Shown: positions 1 to 12,989 of the stretch, piece after piece | Numbering within the stretch: the first letter of the stretch is position 1 | Layout: every line of letters begins with the position of its first letter | Source: Zhengitettix transpicula | Taxonomy: Eukaryota > Arthropoda > Insecta > Orthoptera > Tetrigidae | NCBI GenBank assembly: GCA_037074705.1 | Contig: CM073595.1 | Location: forward strand, 73,828,139 to 73,892,138 | Direction of reading: 5' to 3' | Length of the DNA: 64,000 bases | Made by a program: the position numbers and the translations under genes | The notes under the pieces: model-generated | Told to the model about the DNA's origin: nothing | The model's input: only the letters and a program-made list of their open reading frames with translations | Databases searched by the model: none

Positions 1-589
1 CAATTCCGGATCCATATTGTACTACTTTTGTTCTCTCGATCCATTCCTGAAACTTTCCCTTCGAGTTTTGTTACATCCTGTATATGTGTATTTTTCTCTT
101 AAAACCACATATTCAGATCTAGTCTATTCCACACTTAATATGTAATTCAAGATATCATCTAAGTAGATTCTCTACGTTCAATTGCTAATTGTACATTTCA
201 ACTATAAAAAATTATAAATAAAAAAATGAACAGATGAAATGCAACTGAAACTAAAAAACATACAACAAGGAACCGTTTAGCCAGCTGCAGGATCAGTATA
301 ATACAAGTCATACTGTTTCTTCAGTCTTTTATTCTGGGTGTCCGGCGTTGCTCGTGTACTTATTTATATAAACCCGAAAAGGTATTTAATTCTACATTAA
401 TCTTTAGTCGAGAAGTGATTTAACCTACCTATGCATATCGAATGCTAATTTCCCGGTGACTTTAGAGAATCATATATACTCCCGACATCAAGTATAAAAT
501 AATTCTCTTAGTACTTTAAGAGCGTCAGAAATACTCCAGTGCGTTGAGAATGTGAAAAATAACATCGGTCGCCATATTGGAGTCACTAA
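1..589. other. AT-rich stretch, nothing recognised
   Basis: No open frame of useful length and no recognisable repeat or RNA gene. Base composition is like the rest of the intergenic sequence. Confidence 0.5.
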
Positions 590-1005
590 ATATGGAATGA
601 TAATTAACTTACATTTCCCGCAAGAATCGTAAGGTATTTCGTATTATTTGTTATCATCATTCGATGGAGTATTGCTATCCAGAAATATTTTTTATTCAAT
701 CTGAAAGTTTCTGCTTTACTTCATTACGAAATAAGTTACTATATTGTTGTTGCGCAGTCACGTCTGTCTGTCCCGTGTGCTGTGACGTCACGCTCTCTTG
801 GCGCGCAGTAATTTAACCCAAAATGATCACATTTTTTAATTATAATTCTTTTCTCCTTTATGCTACGGGTTTCTCACCCCAACAGTACAATTTCTCGTGT
901 TTTGAAGAATATGTGTACCAATTTTTGTTCCAATCTGTCAATCTGTATAGAAATTAACGTAAATGTATACATACATACAAATAAACATCCATTTTATTAA
1001 ACAGA
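590..1005 (+). repeat. Dispersed repeat, copy 1 (partner at 12.1 kb)
   Basis: This block matches 12128-12545 in the same orientation, with shared runs such as TTTCTGCTTTA, CGCAGTAATTTAAC, TTATAATTCTTT and GAAGAATATGTGTACCAA. Its 3' part (a 'gtaccaa.ttt.gtt..aatctgt' stretch followed by 'acatacatacaaa...ttttatta') resembles the 3' tails of insect LINEs or SINEs. That family assignment is inference. No coding frame survives. Confidence 0.7.
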
Positions 1006-3610
1006 CAGAGTTCGGCGTTACCAACACTGCTAAAAGTTCCAAACCTAAAGGTTGTAACTTATAATCCGGGCCCTCCAGATTCTTCAACGTTCATTTGTTT
1101 GTGTGTGAATCCAGACAGACCAAACCGGAATCCAACATAGAGTTCACGAGACAGTCGTACAATATTGTAGCGAAACGTCATGATTGTCATGCGTTCGTAG
1201 TCACATTGGTAATTATAGAAACGACATAAAACTGGGAATTTTCGTAATAGTTTATTAGGAAAAAATTAAACGCTGAAACCTTGTTTGAAAAAATTAGTGT
1301 GTGTTAACGTTTGAATTTGTCTTTCTTTCTGTTCTTTCCGCTCTAGCCGCATAATAATACTTATCTTTCAAACCTTATCATAATCGTATTTGCTTCGCGC
1401 CGGTTCTTGTGTCTGCAAAAGCTGGTTTTGCAAATTGGAGATAGCAAGTCGAGGCTTTTGAAAAAAAAATAATGGTACCATTTCTCCTGAGTTTTAAATT
1501 GCTATTTGCGTTGTCATTTGATCGTCACGTCCGAGGAATATCAAAATTCGATTAGTACATAGTCATATTGGCAGTAACTGCTCGATAAAATATTTATAAA
1601 ATTTTAAATTCTCGTCTTTTGGGGAATGCAGTCTTGAAACCACAGTGGTCATGGTCAAGACGCCTGTGAGCGTGTTGCCGTTAGGAGACTTGTGATCTGA
1701 ATCGTATCACAGATATCATGATATTTTCGTCTGTTTAGAGTTAATATAACGAAATAAATAATTTCCTTACCGTGCACCTAAAACGACCACCATAATTTTT
1801 ATGAAGCTGTCTTTCGCGGAGTTGATCTTTTAAAAAGTGTCGGTGGACTGACGCGATAAATACTTTTATTATTCGTCGCTTTTTCGTTTCTAACGAACGA
1901 TAGACACAACAGCAGATGTATTTACCTTTAAGAAATCACTTCCTCGTTTGAAAGAACAGTAAATTTTTCTTATCGAAGTATTTATTTCAATAGGAAGCAG
2001 GAAATATAAAATGAGTTAATAAATAGAACACGAAATCTTTTGTTGATGCATTTTTATAATTTACTTTCAATTCTGTGCACTTCGCTCAGGGTTTCTCCAA
2101 GATTTTAGAGCTGTCTAAGAAGGAAGATTTAAGAAGGCCTACCAAATACGGTTTTGTTTTTGTAATGATCTAGTCCGACAATATATTTTTTATTTCAGTT
2201 AAGGAAATTGAAAAAAAAAAGTTGAATAGAGCCAATACGTTGGATGCGACAACAGTTCGAATCTCAATTGGATTATTTCCGCCGTTAAACTCCACAGGTG
2301 AGCATCCGTGTATTGTATGGATGGAAGAACAATTTCTCCTCGGCCAAATTTGGTCTTTTTCTGTATTTATGGGCTCAGGTGGTCCAATAACGACGCATAG
2401 TCTCTATCATTCGTCTTTTTTATAGTCGTGGTGTTTGCAAAAAAAAATTAGAAAAATAATGGGCATCATCTTCTCGGCCGGTTTCACCTACTTCAGCCGT
2501 CTTCGGAGAGAAAATCTACTGTTCCGACTACTGTTTTGTCTCTGGAGCTGTGAGATGACGTTTCATCAACAGTTCTATATCGACGTAGAAACTCGTCGTG
2601 ATTTCGACGAAAAAATTACCCTACCAGCATCTAAATCGACCGCGTTTATTTTCTGCTGTGTACAAACGCGCTACCCATCTTGACGATATTTTTTTTGAGA
2701 CATTGGGAGAATTGAAACCGCCTAGCTCTGCGATGTGACTTGTATTTTCTTCAAGTTCACGCTGTTTGAATATCTTCAGGCCTCCAGTGTGCTTTCCGAA
2801 CAATGTTCATTACTTGCGAATGACCGGCCAATTAAAAACTGTTAAAAGCCCGGGCAGTTTCAAATGAAACTTTTTAATCACTGCCCGAAACTTTGAAAAA
2901 CTATTTGCTTTTGATCTATAGTAAAAAAAATTAAATCTGTCAATAGATATGACTTAAAATATAATAGCAGGGTATAGAATGGTTCTAATTCTTAGAAATA
3001 AAAACTATTAATGCCACCTCTTAGATTTTGTAAGTAATTTATGGACATCATAACGTAATATAATGGATATGAACTAAGAAAACTTCTCTCCTAATTCTTT
3101 TAACATTACATCTTTAAGCCTCAAATCAAAAGGAATTTCTTCCTACTGCGGATCAATTGTGGAGAATATCGAGGCTGGAACATGAATTGTTGCTACAACC
3201 CTATTAAAAAAAATCTGGTTTCATGTCTTCCGCTCGAATTTCTTTCGAAGTACAGCCGTCTGTATTGAAATCGTACGTAACAGTAGAGTCTGGATTTTTT
3301 AATATAGAAATACCATGAGCCGAGTTTGTATATAGACTGGCAAATATTCGTGGAGTAGTTTAGCAATGTGTTGTATCGTAAATGTTGTTTTCCATTTGCT
3401 TTAATTAGACAGTTTTGAAATTAGATACTAGGGAAATCGATATACCACGTACAGTCTCAAATTTTATTACTTTACTCGGAAACTTTCGACATATAGTGTC
3501 ATGTTCATGTTATAAGTGTGTTTTCGTACATTAAAACCATTTAAATCCAAAGAATATTAATATACATGCTGATACTATTTAAAATCATATTTAGGACGTG
3601 TTGTCCATAT
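1006..3610. other. Intergenic, no supported gene
   Basis: The open frames at 2222-2425, 2435-2683 and 2621-2803 (minus) are short, overlap each other and show no motif I recognise. I treat them as chance frames. No repeat family seen elsewhere in the window is evident here. Confidence 0.5.
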
Positions 3611-3611
3611 A

Positions 3612-3644
<33 letters not shown>

Positions 3645-3647
<3 letters not shown>

Positions 3648-4640
3648 AATACCAATTAAACAGGCTATTAAATGTTTTTAATATAATTTAATTGTTGGTG
3701 GTACGGGTGCTTAAAGACGACAATCAAGGCGGGTTTTTCTTTGTTAACAATCGAGATTGGAAACCGCGCGCTTAGAGAACTCAGTCTGCGTCGAGAACTG
3801 GGACATAGCAGTTTGGTCCACATAGAGAAATAAAAACAGTAAAAGTCTGCGGATCCAGAATTATGAATAGGGCTATCTAGGAAGTCCAACAGCGAGATAT
3901 AATAGTTTACATAAAACGCAAGTAAACAGTTTTGACGGAGAGACTTATAAAATCGCAGTTTGGAAGCAGAAGTTTTGCTTCACAAACTGAACTAATTTTC
4001 GCATAGAGACACTTCAAGGAGATCTACGTCCGGCAACTGGCTGAGGGTGGCCTAATCCAGGTTCCAGGATAGCGAAGATCCTGAGCAGCTACAGTGTGTT
4101 CAAAATCTAATGAGTAGAATCAGTGTATAATGGCCTGTTTAATGGGTGTTGACTTCAAGATACAAGAGTCCGAACTGGTACCAGTAGCACTGTCGTGAGT
4201 ACAAAACAATTATTAATGACTGTAAACGATAATTAAAGGGTATAGTCAGATTTCGTTCGCGTTTTTCTTTTCATTCGTCGTTAACTTCAATGAGTTTGGA
4301 TTGTTAATATTTTAGTTCACTGTATTTGTTCTTCCTATCAAACCCAGTGGTGACCCTGAGATAATGAGAAATTCAACGTAATTGATTGTAAAATTATAAA
4401 GCTATATTTTCATTGAACGCCACGAATTAATAAAATAAAATTGAAATATTTGTTTTTTAAATTGACAAAATTCGGCGTGCAAAGCAGGGCATATAATGTG
4501 TAATTATCAACAATAAATTTTAAATACATAATAATTTTGTTAATTATTCCTATTAATTAAGACCACCTTTTTAATCATTACATAAATGGCTTCCACAACG
4601 TGGGGCTAATTTAATTCATTCACCCACTTGTTAATCATTA

Positions 4641-4642
<2 letters not shown>
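3645..4642 (+). mobile_element. LTR-type element, copy A
   Basis: Starts TGTAAT directly after a (TA)n tract (3611-3644). The conserved markers occur in order: palindrome CTGGTACCAG (4175-4184), a GTGAGT donor-like site just after it, GTCAGATTTCG (4245-4255), GACCCTGAGAT (4352-4362), the LTR end ATTACA (4577-4582), and a tRNA-Lys-type primer site TGGCTTCCACAACGTGGGGC (4587-4606). A second end-like sequence ATTAGA follows, then (TA)n from 4643. There is no coding capacity. Copy J (minus, 48755-49897) is the same subfamily and looks about 90% identical by eye. It is best read as a solo LTR that kept a stub of internal sequence, or as a non-autonomous TRIM-like element. Confidence 0.8.
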
Positions 4643-4682
<40 letters not shown>

Positions 4683-4685
<3 letters not shown>

Positions 4686-7009
4686 TTAAATATTATTCAC
4701 GTTTGTCGCCAGTAATTAAATTGAAATTCGCCTCACTGCCCTCATATTCTCGATTTTATACGCTTGCGAAATATAGGTTCAATAATCAAGCATTGAGTTA
4801 GAACTCGGCTTAATCTGAAAGATTCCAAATATTTATTCACTTTTTTAATTTAGTTTGTCACAATGTATACTTTTTAAAATTATTATTCCCGATTATTAAC
4901 CGGGCAATGTGAAAGGCTGTAACCGCTGTTTCGAAGTCAAATTTCTCCAGCAACCTAATTTTCTATGGATAACGTAGGAAACATCAGATCAGAGAGAAGA
5001 CAGTCTACACACACATAAAATCACGAACTCGAAGTGTTAAAAACTATTTTTTAAGTCCTGCATAATATTTGTTGCGAAGTTTACATGTTGCATTCATTTT
5101 TTTTAAAAAAAAGATATTTGAAGTCGAATATTTTACTTGAGTCGTTCGGTAGGATGCTGCAGCTGTTTTGGTATCTCTTCCAAACACAGCTCGGCAGTGT
5201 AAGAGAGCATTCGTGATGCGAACTGAAAATTGAAAGAGAGTAAATGGGAGAAATGCGGCGCCCTCTTTGCGCGCTCAGAACCGGTTCTGTGATGTGATGT
5301 GTTTACAGAACAGCCTCTGCCACGGCTTCACGTACTAGTACCAGGTAACCAATCTATGTATAATTCGCATGAGTAGAGGAAAGGACCCGTTTCGAATGGT
5401 TAAACACCGAAAATAGTACGTCTGTTATCGGTTTTACGCATCTAATGGCCTTTGCCTAATACATTATGCAAGTATGGTTAGAATAAACAATTTAAAAGCT
5501 GCAGTTAACATTCAATATCTTCTTCATGCTCTGATTCACTGCTGATTTCACTCGCTATGCATGTATTTATTATCCGTGGCAAATGTAGATGTACGAAAGG
5601 CGAAGAGCAACAGTAAATGTGAAACGTTCAGTTGCAAATCTGATTCGAGTTTTGTACCTTTCACTTCTGCCGACATAATTAATCATCTGGACTTGTATTG
5701 ACAGTAAAAATAAGAACATTTAATATTCGTTGCGTTTCCAATATTGATTTAGCATTCTCTATGCCTTTAATATTAATTACACGTCAGTGAAATTAGCAAA
5801 AAGTAGTACATTATGCATTGTAATATTAAATTTAAGTATTATCTGACATGTTAATAAACTAATAAGATTATTTGTGCCCAATAAAGTCATAAACGATTAT
5901 ATTGAATGAAATTTACAATGAAGTTAACAGAACGTTTCGGCCATTATATTTTTAGAACCTTTTGAGCTGTTGTAAATTTATACAATCCAAAAATAATGAA
6001 GTAACGATTATATTTCAGAACAAATTACAAATTTAGGAATCATTGGAATTACATTTAAATGAGATCTTTACAAAATATCTTTTAAATTACATAACAAGAT
6101 GTTGAATTTAAGTATAATGAGAAACGTGTAGTCCATACTCGAAATAAGAGCGAACATTGTCAACATTTATCGTCTTAGGGATTTGCATTCTAAAAAACAA
6201 AACCCAAGACAAAAAAGGAAATATTTCAAAAAATAAATATTTGATTCATAATAAAACACAATAATAAATACAGTTTAAATTTTGTATGTCACCTTAAATA
6301 TTAATAGAATTTAGGTTGGATCTAATGTGGAGCATTTCGCCGATTATTCTTGAGTAATAATTACTCAATTCATCCAGAATTTTAACATTTTCAATCGAAT
6401 CTATGGTTACATACATAATTACGGTTGGGTAAGACAGTGTTTTTTTACAGGTATAATATGGGGGAAAATTAATTCGAAAATAAATAAAATTATAATTGAA
6501 AGAAAGACAAGTATTAACTCTTCGAAGACTAATAAGAAATAGACCACGTTTTCAACAATGACAATCAAGTGACTCGGGACCGCTCCACTTGAGTTTCAGC
6601 ATTCACAGTTGGATGCCTAATGAACTGATACGAAGTCAAACAGATCCTGTCACATTTGGTTTTCCACACTCACGTTCGGAATTTGGATTGACGCCGCTCC
6701 ATTTTGGACGTATGGAGTGATCGTGAATTACGGGTCGGTTGCTATAAGAAATAGATTTATTAACAGCGTAAATTTTACAACGAACCAGTGAATTTACTTC
6801 ATTATATGCTAATGAATGATATTCGTATAGCATCACAATCATTGAAATATCTTATTTCGCGTACTTGTGGAGGCAATATTCGTTTTTGGACTTTCTCCGG
6901 ATTATAAGTGTAACAAATTTGGTATTGATGAATATCTGAAAACAATTTTTATATAAACATGATATCATAAAATTTATAATACAGTTACGTGAATATGAGT
7001 AAAAAAAAT
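4683..7009. other. Intergenic, no supported gene
   Basis: AT-rich sequence without a recognised gene or repeat. There is a small perfect palindrome (TTGAGTAATAATTACTCAA, near 6348-6366). The minus frame at 6636-6842 has no recognisable motif. Confidence 0.5.
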
Positions 7010-8065
7010 TAAGATTGTCCATAACTTATCACGGCTACGGAGCACAATTACGAAACGTGTCGCTCATTTCTGTTTCTGAAGAAGATTCCTTCAGGTTCAC
7101 AACTGCTGGGCTCCAATACTTGGTCCACGGTAACTTCCCGTTGGAAATGTTCTGGAGTGTTTCCGCTTTACGAACAGATTGTGACCACGCTTTAATTATA
7201 CTATTTGTAATAGCTACATGAACTAATTTTTCAATGCCTCCTATTTTGAATGTTATGTTTTTTTTCTGCCACGAATCCCTTAACTTATACCTATATAATT
7301 TCGATGGGGTTGTATTGGCAGTGGTACGGTGGCCATGTTCACGAGCGATTCCTCAGATTGTAGTAGTTTGTTGAGTCGTGCCAACTCTAACAAGACGGTG
7401 CCCGTTTGTCTGCCATTGTAGGGTATGAAATGACTCGAATTTAACTATTCGTATTATGTTTGTTTTTCGTCATCGTTCTTACTGGTCTTTTTTGACCGTA
7501 AAAACAATTGACGTTTTGGAATGAATCCAGTAGCAGAACGACCATCGTGATTTGTGCTTGTTGGGGCATTTTGGTCGCTGGATCCATCACCTCACATCCA
7601 GCAGATGATTCTGGTGTGAAGTCTCATCCAGTTAATATATATGAGCATTTCCCAGTTCTCTGTCATCATGATTTATCGTAAAATAATTGTGACCCTTGCA
7701 GCAGAGATGTGAGAGCGTTCCAGAAGAAATTTTCTGCCATCGTAAGATTTGCTATATTTGAAGCCCATTGGACCTGATTTAGGCATACATCTCCTCTATT
7801 TGCCGCTTAAAAAATGTCACGGTTGAAAGTATCCAAATCGGTTTCAGTTCTTTGTCGAATATGGCGTTTCTCTGCAGTCTTTAAACAATTCTTCAGACCG
7901 TTCTAAGGCTTATGCCACATGCTTCAACTGATGGCTCTTGCACTTTGGCAACATCGGGACTCAGCACAGCACTTCGCATTCCCGCTTGAAATACGAATAT
8001 ACTTTAAAAACTTGTTTCCTGGGGCCTGCTTATGCAGACATGTACGTTTGGACGGTTCACGTTCC
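7010..8065 (-). pseudogene. Decayed IS630/DDE_3-type transposase (Tc1/mariner superfamily)
   Basis: No intact frame remains, but translating the minus strand in shifting frames recovers the family in order. Near 8060 there is a start-like MEREPSKRT. Near 7870-7790 is DTFNRDIF followed by RQIEEMYA, typical of the N-terminal region of insect IS630-like transposases. An LDET-like remnant (first catalytic aspartate region) lies near 7640, and TGFIPK...LFLRSKKTSK near 7540-7470. PPYHCQYNPIEII, carrying the last catalytic glutamate, lies at about 7300-7330. A GFVAEK segment follows, then a tail with serine and acidic residues (SSSETE, about 7075). These enzymes cut and paste DNA with a DDE triad. 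Many stops and frameshifts mean it is inactive. The element ends were not found. Confidence 0.65.
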
Positions 8066-8959
8066 ATTGTAAAATGTTAGTGATCACAAACAAACAACTC
8101 AATAATATCTCTGCCTAAATAAACACACACCCGACAACGATCTAACGAGGTCATGCTCTAGCCAATAACTGAGGCTGGTTGGATGCACACGGGGAGGGGG
8201 TTGGTACCTGCAAAAAAGAACACTAAACTGGGCCGTATTCGTTCATGGCGTTAACTATATCTGAACGTCAAAAGGCTCCAGACAGTTGACCTGTACGTTT
8301 CCAGACAGGATACGCATATTTTTATTTCATTGAAATGAAAATCTCAAGTCAAGGACTGGGCTGCTGACTTTAGTCTGACGTACGTGGGACCCTTGAGTTT
8401 GATAATCATGAAGGAATAGTGCGAATTGTGTCCAACAGAAACAATGAAGAAAAGAGTAAAACAGGGAGATTGAAATACCGGAGAATAAACAAATCAGCAA
8501 GAATAAGCATTGAGCAAAATAAATATTGAAGAGAGCATTGAGTAGAAATGTAAGAAAAAATGTAAGTTCACATATTTTATATCAAAATATATACGAACCA
8601 TGGCGGCAGGTTAAATTTTCCGCTCCACTAAGCATATAAATGCATAATGTTTCACGAAAATATTAATGATAAATAGGAAGATAATATCTTTGCAATAATG
8701 CCAGTCAAAGGAAAGAAATAAGGGGATTCAGGAGTTACAACTCTGAATATCCCCAAATTTAACTTTGTAATTTGTAGCAGCAATTAGTCATCTATATAAT
8801 AAAATATATATTAAAAACATTTTCAATTTTTACATTAATTATTTTATGCAACTGTCACTAATTTACGATAAATAGTTAACATACACATCTTCAAATTGTT
8901 CAGATATTTGTCCCTTCATATGTATAATTTATTCGTTTTATTCATATATGCTCCTGTAA
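8066..8959. other. Intergenic, nothing recognised
   Basis: AT-rich; no open frame or repeat family that I can support. Confidence 0.45.
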
Positions 8960-9698
8960 TGCTGTTTGTTTCTTGAAGATAATCGATTAAGATAACTTGT
9001 TGGGTATCCCAAAAATCACATTCCCAGCCGATGAAATTGTTGTTTTTGGAGCCGACTGTCACTTTTCAGTCCGCTGTTTTGACTGTATTTTGCTTCTGTT
9101 GTATAATGGAGTATCCAAGTTTCATATATAATAATTTAATCCACCTAAACCGCACCAACAGAGCATTTGAAATGTACTTTCGAGCACGTTATTTGGTCAA
9201 CGTGAGCAAACGCGGCACCCAACGCGCTCATAGCTTTCTCATACCGAAATCTTGATTCAATGTGTGACAAACCCTTTTTTGAACATATTCATAGCCTCTG
9301 GTGTCTCTTTCCCTTTAATTTGACGGTTGTCTAGAAGCATGTGGTGAAGTTGAGCGATATTATCGTTAGTGGTTGCAGTTTTTGGACGTCCCGAACGTCC
9401 ATCGTCTCCCGAGCTGGTACGGCCACGTTTAAATTCGACTCCCCAAAGTTTCACGGTGGTAAGTGGTGGTTAAGAGTCTCCGTACGTAGCGTCAAACTGG
9501 TCTTTTGGTTTGCGTAGGTGTATTTCTTCTCAAAAACAAATATTTAATGACAGCTAGATATTAGATTTTTTCTACTTTCACATAAACACTCACTTCAACT
9601 CCCTCCAACGATTGTCAAACAACGTCCAAAATGCTTGAAATTTTGCTCAGTACACTTAATTCACATTCCCTAACGTTTGTTTTCATACCACCCTCGTA
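8960..9698 (-). pseudogene. mariner transposase, 3'-truncated and broken
   Basis: The outer end reads TACGAGGGTGGT on the minus strand at 9698, a mariner terminus with its TA target. The frame at 9454-9257 keeps the helix-turn-helix linker (KLWGVEFKRGRTSS..., then GRPKTATTNDN). Below it, in other frames, come ALGAAFAHVD, ETWILHYTTEAK (first catalytic region, 'DETW' decayed) and a degenerate copy of the 'VMA..FWD..G..LIDYL' segment ending near 8966. The same motifs in the same order are seen in the mariner at 25 kb, so the two are one subfamily. The C-terminal third and the other terminal repeat are missing. Confidence 0.75.
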
Positions 9699-10510
9699 CT
9701 TGAACTTACAGGGTACTAACAATATGGTAATCAATTATTCTTAATAATATACTTACGTGCGTGAAAAGAAGTACACTATTCCCGATGCTGTACTTCACTT
9801 CGAATTATTTAAATCCCTTATCAGGTTTTACTATTAATTTCATTTTTTCATGTGCATGCCGTACTCGTACAAATTTAACTGCATTTTTTATTGCTCATTC
9901 CGTTTGATTTTTCCTACGTGGATCGTAGCAAGCAAAAATTGACGTTAAAAATGGGTAAGTATGCCATTTCTTCCCCTTAGTATTGACCTTTCAGTTTTGA
10001 TTTCTCATAATGAAGTACGAGATCTACGCTTTTCTGGTCGTGTTACTTTCTTGACCCCCCCCCCCCCCCCCAATCGAGATTCTTCCTGTTCCTAAACATT
10101 TGCAGCTCCAACCCTTGTAATAACTTCTCCACCTAAACTAGAATTCCGGTTCGTTTATCAAAATGTGTTTCGAAAACCGAGGAAGATTTGCTCGTCCTTC
10201 CATTAATTTCCTCAATCCAAACATTGACATTGTGAGGTCTTCTTACAATACAAATGTATCTTTTAGGTTTAATGTTATCCGTCATCCGTGAAATGTCTGA
10301 CTCCAGTTTTTAGATGTTTGCGGTAAAATTATTTACAAATGGTAGAAAATGTAATTGTCCATTTACTGAGCCTTGAGGAACTTCGTCCTTCGCAAAGCCG
10401 TAATTTGTTGCCCAATTTTCACTTTAAGGAAAGTGTCGTTTCAAAATTTCTGTACCCTTTATCTACAGACATACCTCTTTTATTTAATTATTATTTTTTC
10501 TATCAAATGA
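9699..10510. other. Intergenic with a poly-C run
   Basis: A run of about 15 C lies at 10056-10070. The short plus frame 10339-10527 has no recognisable motif. Nothing else is supported. Confidence 0.5.
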
Positions 10511-11325
10511 AGAAGGAAGCGAAATAGGAATCCATTACGCGAATATTATTGAGTAATTATATAATTATATAACTTGTAAAAATACTGAAAACCAAAGAAA
10601 TCTCTGGGCAGAAAATTTGGTAATGAAAACCAAAGAACTTGAAAACATCATTTATTAGTGTAAGTAAAGTGTACGCTGGACCAACGTTTTGAAAATGTGA
10701 TTATGAGATAACAAAGAGTTATATATTGAGGCTGAAATTTTTTTTCTGTAAAATCTAAAGAATAATCTAAGACAGAAACTACATATTATTTCTTCTATAA
10801 AATGATTAGGCGGTCAGTGATTATTACATTTATTCTACGACCAACCCAAAAAATTTAGATTATTTTTTGGTGTAAAATCATAGACACAGAACAATGTAAA
10901 ATGTATGACACTTCCCACATTCTCGAAGCTTTGCTTTTCATAAGGATCTATGGAAAATTCAATTCAGTGTAGTTTCTGTATTACATTATTTTTATGACTT
11001 TTCTTTAGATTGTTCGATAATTTTACAGGAAAATAAGTTTCAGCTTCAATATATATTTTTATTTAAATTTCTTCTTTTTCGATCTTGTTGTTCATAATCA
11101 TGCATAAAATTATTTTTTATTTTTAAGCTCACAATCACATTTTCAAAACGTTCGTCCAACGTACACTTTACTCACACTAATAAATGACATTTTCCAGTTC
11201 TTTTGTTTTCATTACAAAATTTTCTGCCCAGAGATTTCCTTTGCTTTACAGTATTTTTACATGTTGTATAATTATGTAATTACTCAATAATATTCGCGTA
11301 ATGGATTCATATTTCGCTTCCTTCT
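10511..11325. repeat. Fold-back element with long inverted arms
   Basis: The left arm, from AGAAGGAAGCGAAATA at 10511 to about 10795, is matched by the reverse complement of about 10968-11325. Shared blocks include ATCCATTACGCGAATATTAT, TCTCTGGGCAGAAAATTT, GTAAAGTGTACG and CGTTTTGAAAATGTGATT. The right arm carries an extra AT-rich insert near 11060-11105, so the pairing is asymmetric. The loop is about 170 bp. There is no coding sequence. Possible identities are a fold-back/MITE-like transposon or a rearranged inverted duplication; a transcript would form a long hairpin. No target duplication was identified. Confidence 0.75.
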
Positions 11326-12127
11326 GTTCTTGTTAAATATATAGTGCTTCTAAAATCTTAAACTGAATCGATACTTCATCAATATCAAAACAATTACTAC
11401 AAAGCAGATGGGGATTATATTTGGACAAAACGTCCTTTTTAGAATTATTTACATGACTATGATCAACATGATCGAAATAAATAAATATATTGTGACTGCA
11501 AACTTCTTTCTGAAAATTATTAAATTCGTTGTCTACCAACAACACCAGAATCTTTGCACTTTCTTCTTGGATCGTGTATTTTTTATATGGCCACATGCTA
11601 CGGAGTGGATTAACTAGGATGAAATCGTATTGAGATTCGTCAACCAATTTGTAACTCCATTTGATATGTATTGTAAATTGCTGTATGTTATAAAACCACT
11701 AGTTTGATGCTTTAAAAAAAACGGCAACTGTAAAATAGCAGACAAATGCTAATATTCGAAAGGAAGTCAAGGCGACTGGAGTTGACCTCGACAGTTAGAA
11801 GCTGGAAGACTAGCAGCAATCGCATACGATTGACCTTTGATGCTCTCGTGATAAGTATGTTATGGACGTAATTGTAACCATCCTGTTTAGCAAACCCAGC
11901 TAGCAATTGTGTTCCAATGTATGTGACTAATTTTTGATAATGCAGAATACATTTTCGGGACACGGGCATGATCCAAGTTCTCATCTTCTGCGGGTAAATG
12001 GCCGACGTTCATTTGAAAAGAAAAAGCTAATCACTACTCAATGTACTCTGCGATCACCGCCGCTGTAACATCCAAAGATGTAGAGATTTTTATTCTAATA
12101 ATAATAATTAATTTGTCTTAATAATAA
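11326..12127. other. Open frames of unknown meaning
   Basis: Minus frames of 104 residues (11647-11333) and 90 residues (11984-11712) lie here, the first overlapped by a plus frame. I recognise no domain. Composition and the overlap on both strands suggest chance frames. Confidence 0.35.
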
Positions 12128-12545
12128 CATACATACGAAAATTAACTTACATCTTCTGCAAGGATTGTAAAGTATTTAGTATTGTTTTTTATTACCATTC
12201 GATGGAGGAATGCTGGATAAAATTATACTTTTAATTCAATGAAAAAATTTCTGCTTTATTTCATTACGGAAACGAGAACTATTTCCTCTGTTCGTTGCGT
12301 AGTAACGTCTCTCTCTCGCGTGACGTCATGATATCAGATGCGCAGTAATTTAACACAAAATTATCACGTTTATTAATTATAATTCTTTCCCCCTTTATGC
12401 TACAGGTTTCTCACTCCCACAGTACCGTTTCTCGTTGTTTGAAGAATATGTGTACCAAGTTTCGTTACACTCTGTCCACACTTTTAAATTTGTATAAAGA
12501 TTAACGTAAATACATACAAACATACACGCAATTTTATTATATAGA
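12128..12545 (+). repeat. Dispersed repeat, copy 2 (partner at 0.6 kb)
   Basis: Matches 590-1005 over its length, from an ATTAACTTACAT start to a tail 'acatacaaacatacacgcaattttattatatag'. The tail is like a LINE or SINE 3' end. The two copies differ by many substitutions and small indels, so they are old. Confidence 0.7.
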
Positions 12546-12989
12546 AAATCAATTTGTCTTAATAATAACAACAAACAGACGTATCTGAAAATTGCTTGCT
12601 GTAGGATTACCAAAAAACAGGATCACTCTTGACCAAGTTAATTTTTTTTTAACCCTCGTCATACTTTTTTCGACCATTAACAGGTCTTAATCATCAACAA
12701 TAAAATCAAAGTTAAAATACACACACACGCTGAGCATTAATTAGAACTAAAGAACTTTAACATTACGTCTTCAAATTAAAACTTTACTGTTACGACTACA
12801 GGAGACAATCAGTTTAAATGATTATTATTTTACAAGCACACTAGATTTCAATATTAATTTGGAACAAGACAATTTTTATATACACATGATATATTTGTAA
12901 ACTATTTCTACAATTCAAATCCATCTATTTAATTTAATTTTAAAATCATTTAGTACGCAGACCTCCTAGGGGAGGAAATGAAACACAAT

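Noticed and set aside
3645..4642. LTR family as a DNA transposon with TGTAAT/ATTACA terminal repeats at TA sites
   Set aside because: The tRNA-Lys primer site immediately after the ATTACA end and the TG...CA termini fit an LTR element better; a DNA transposon would not need a primer site.
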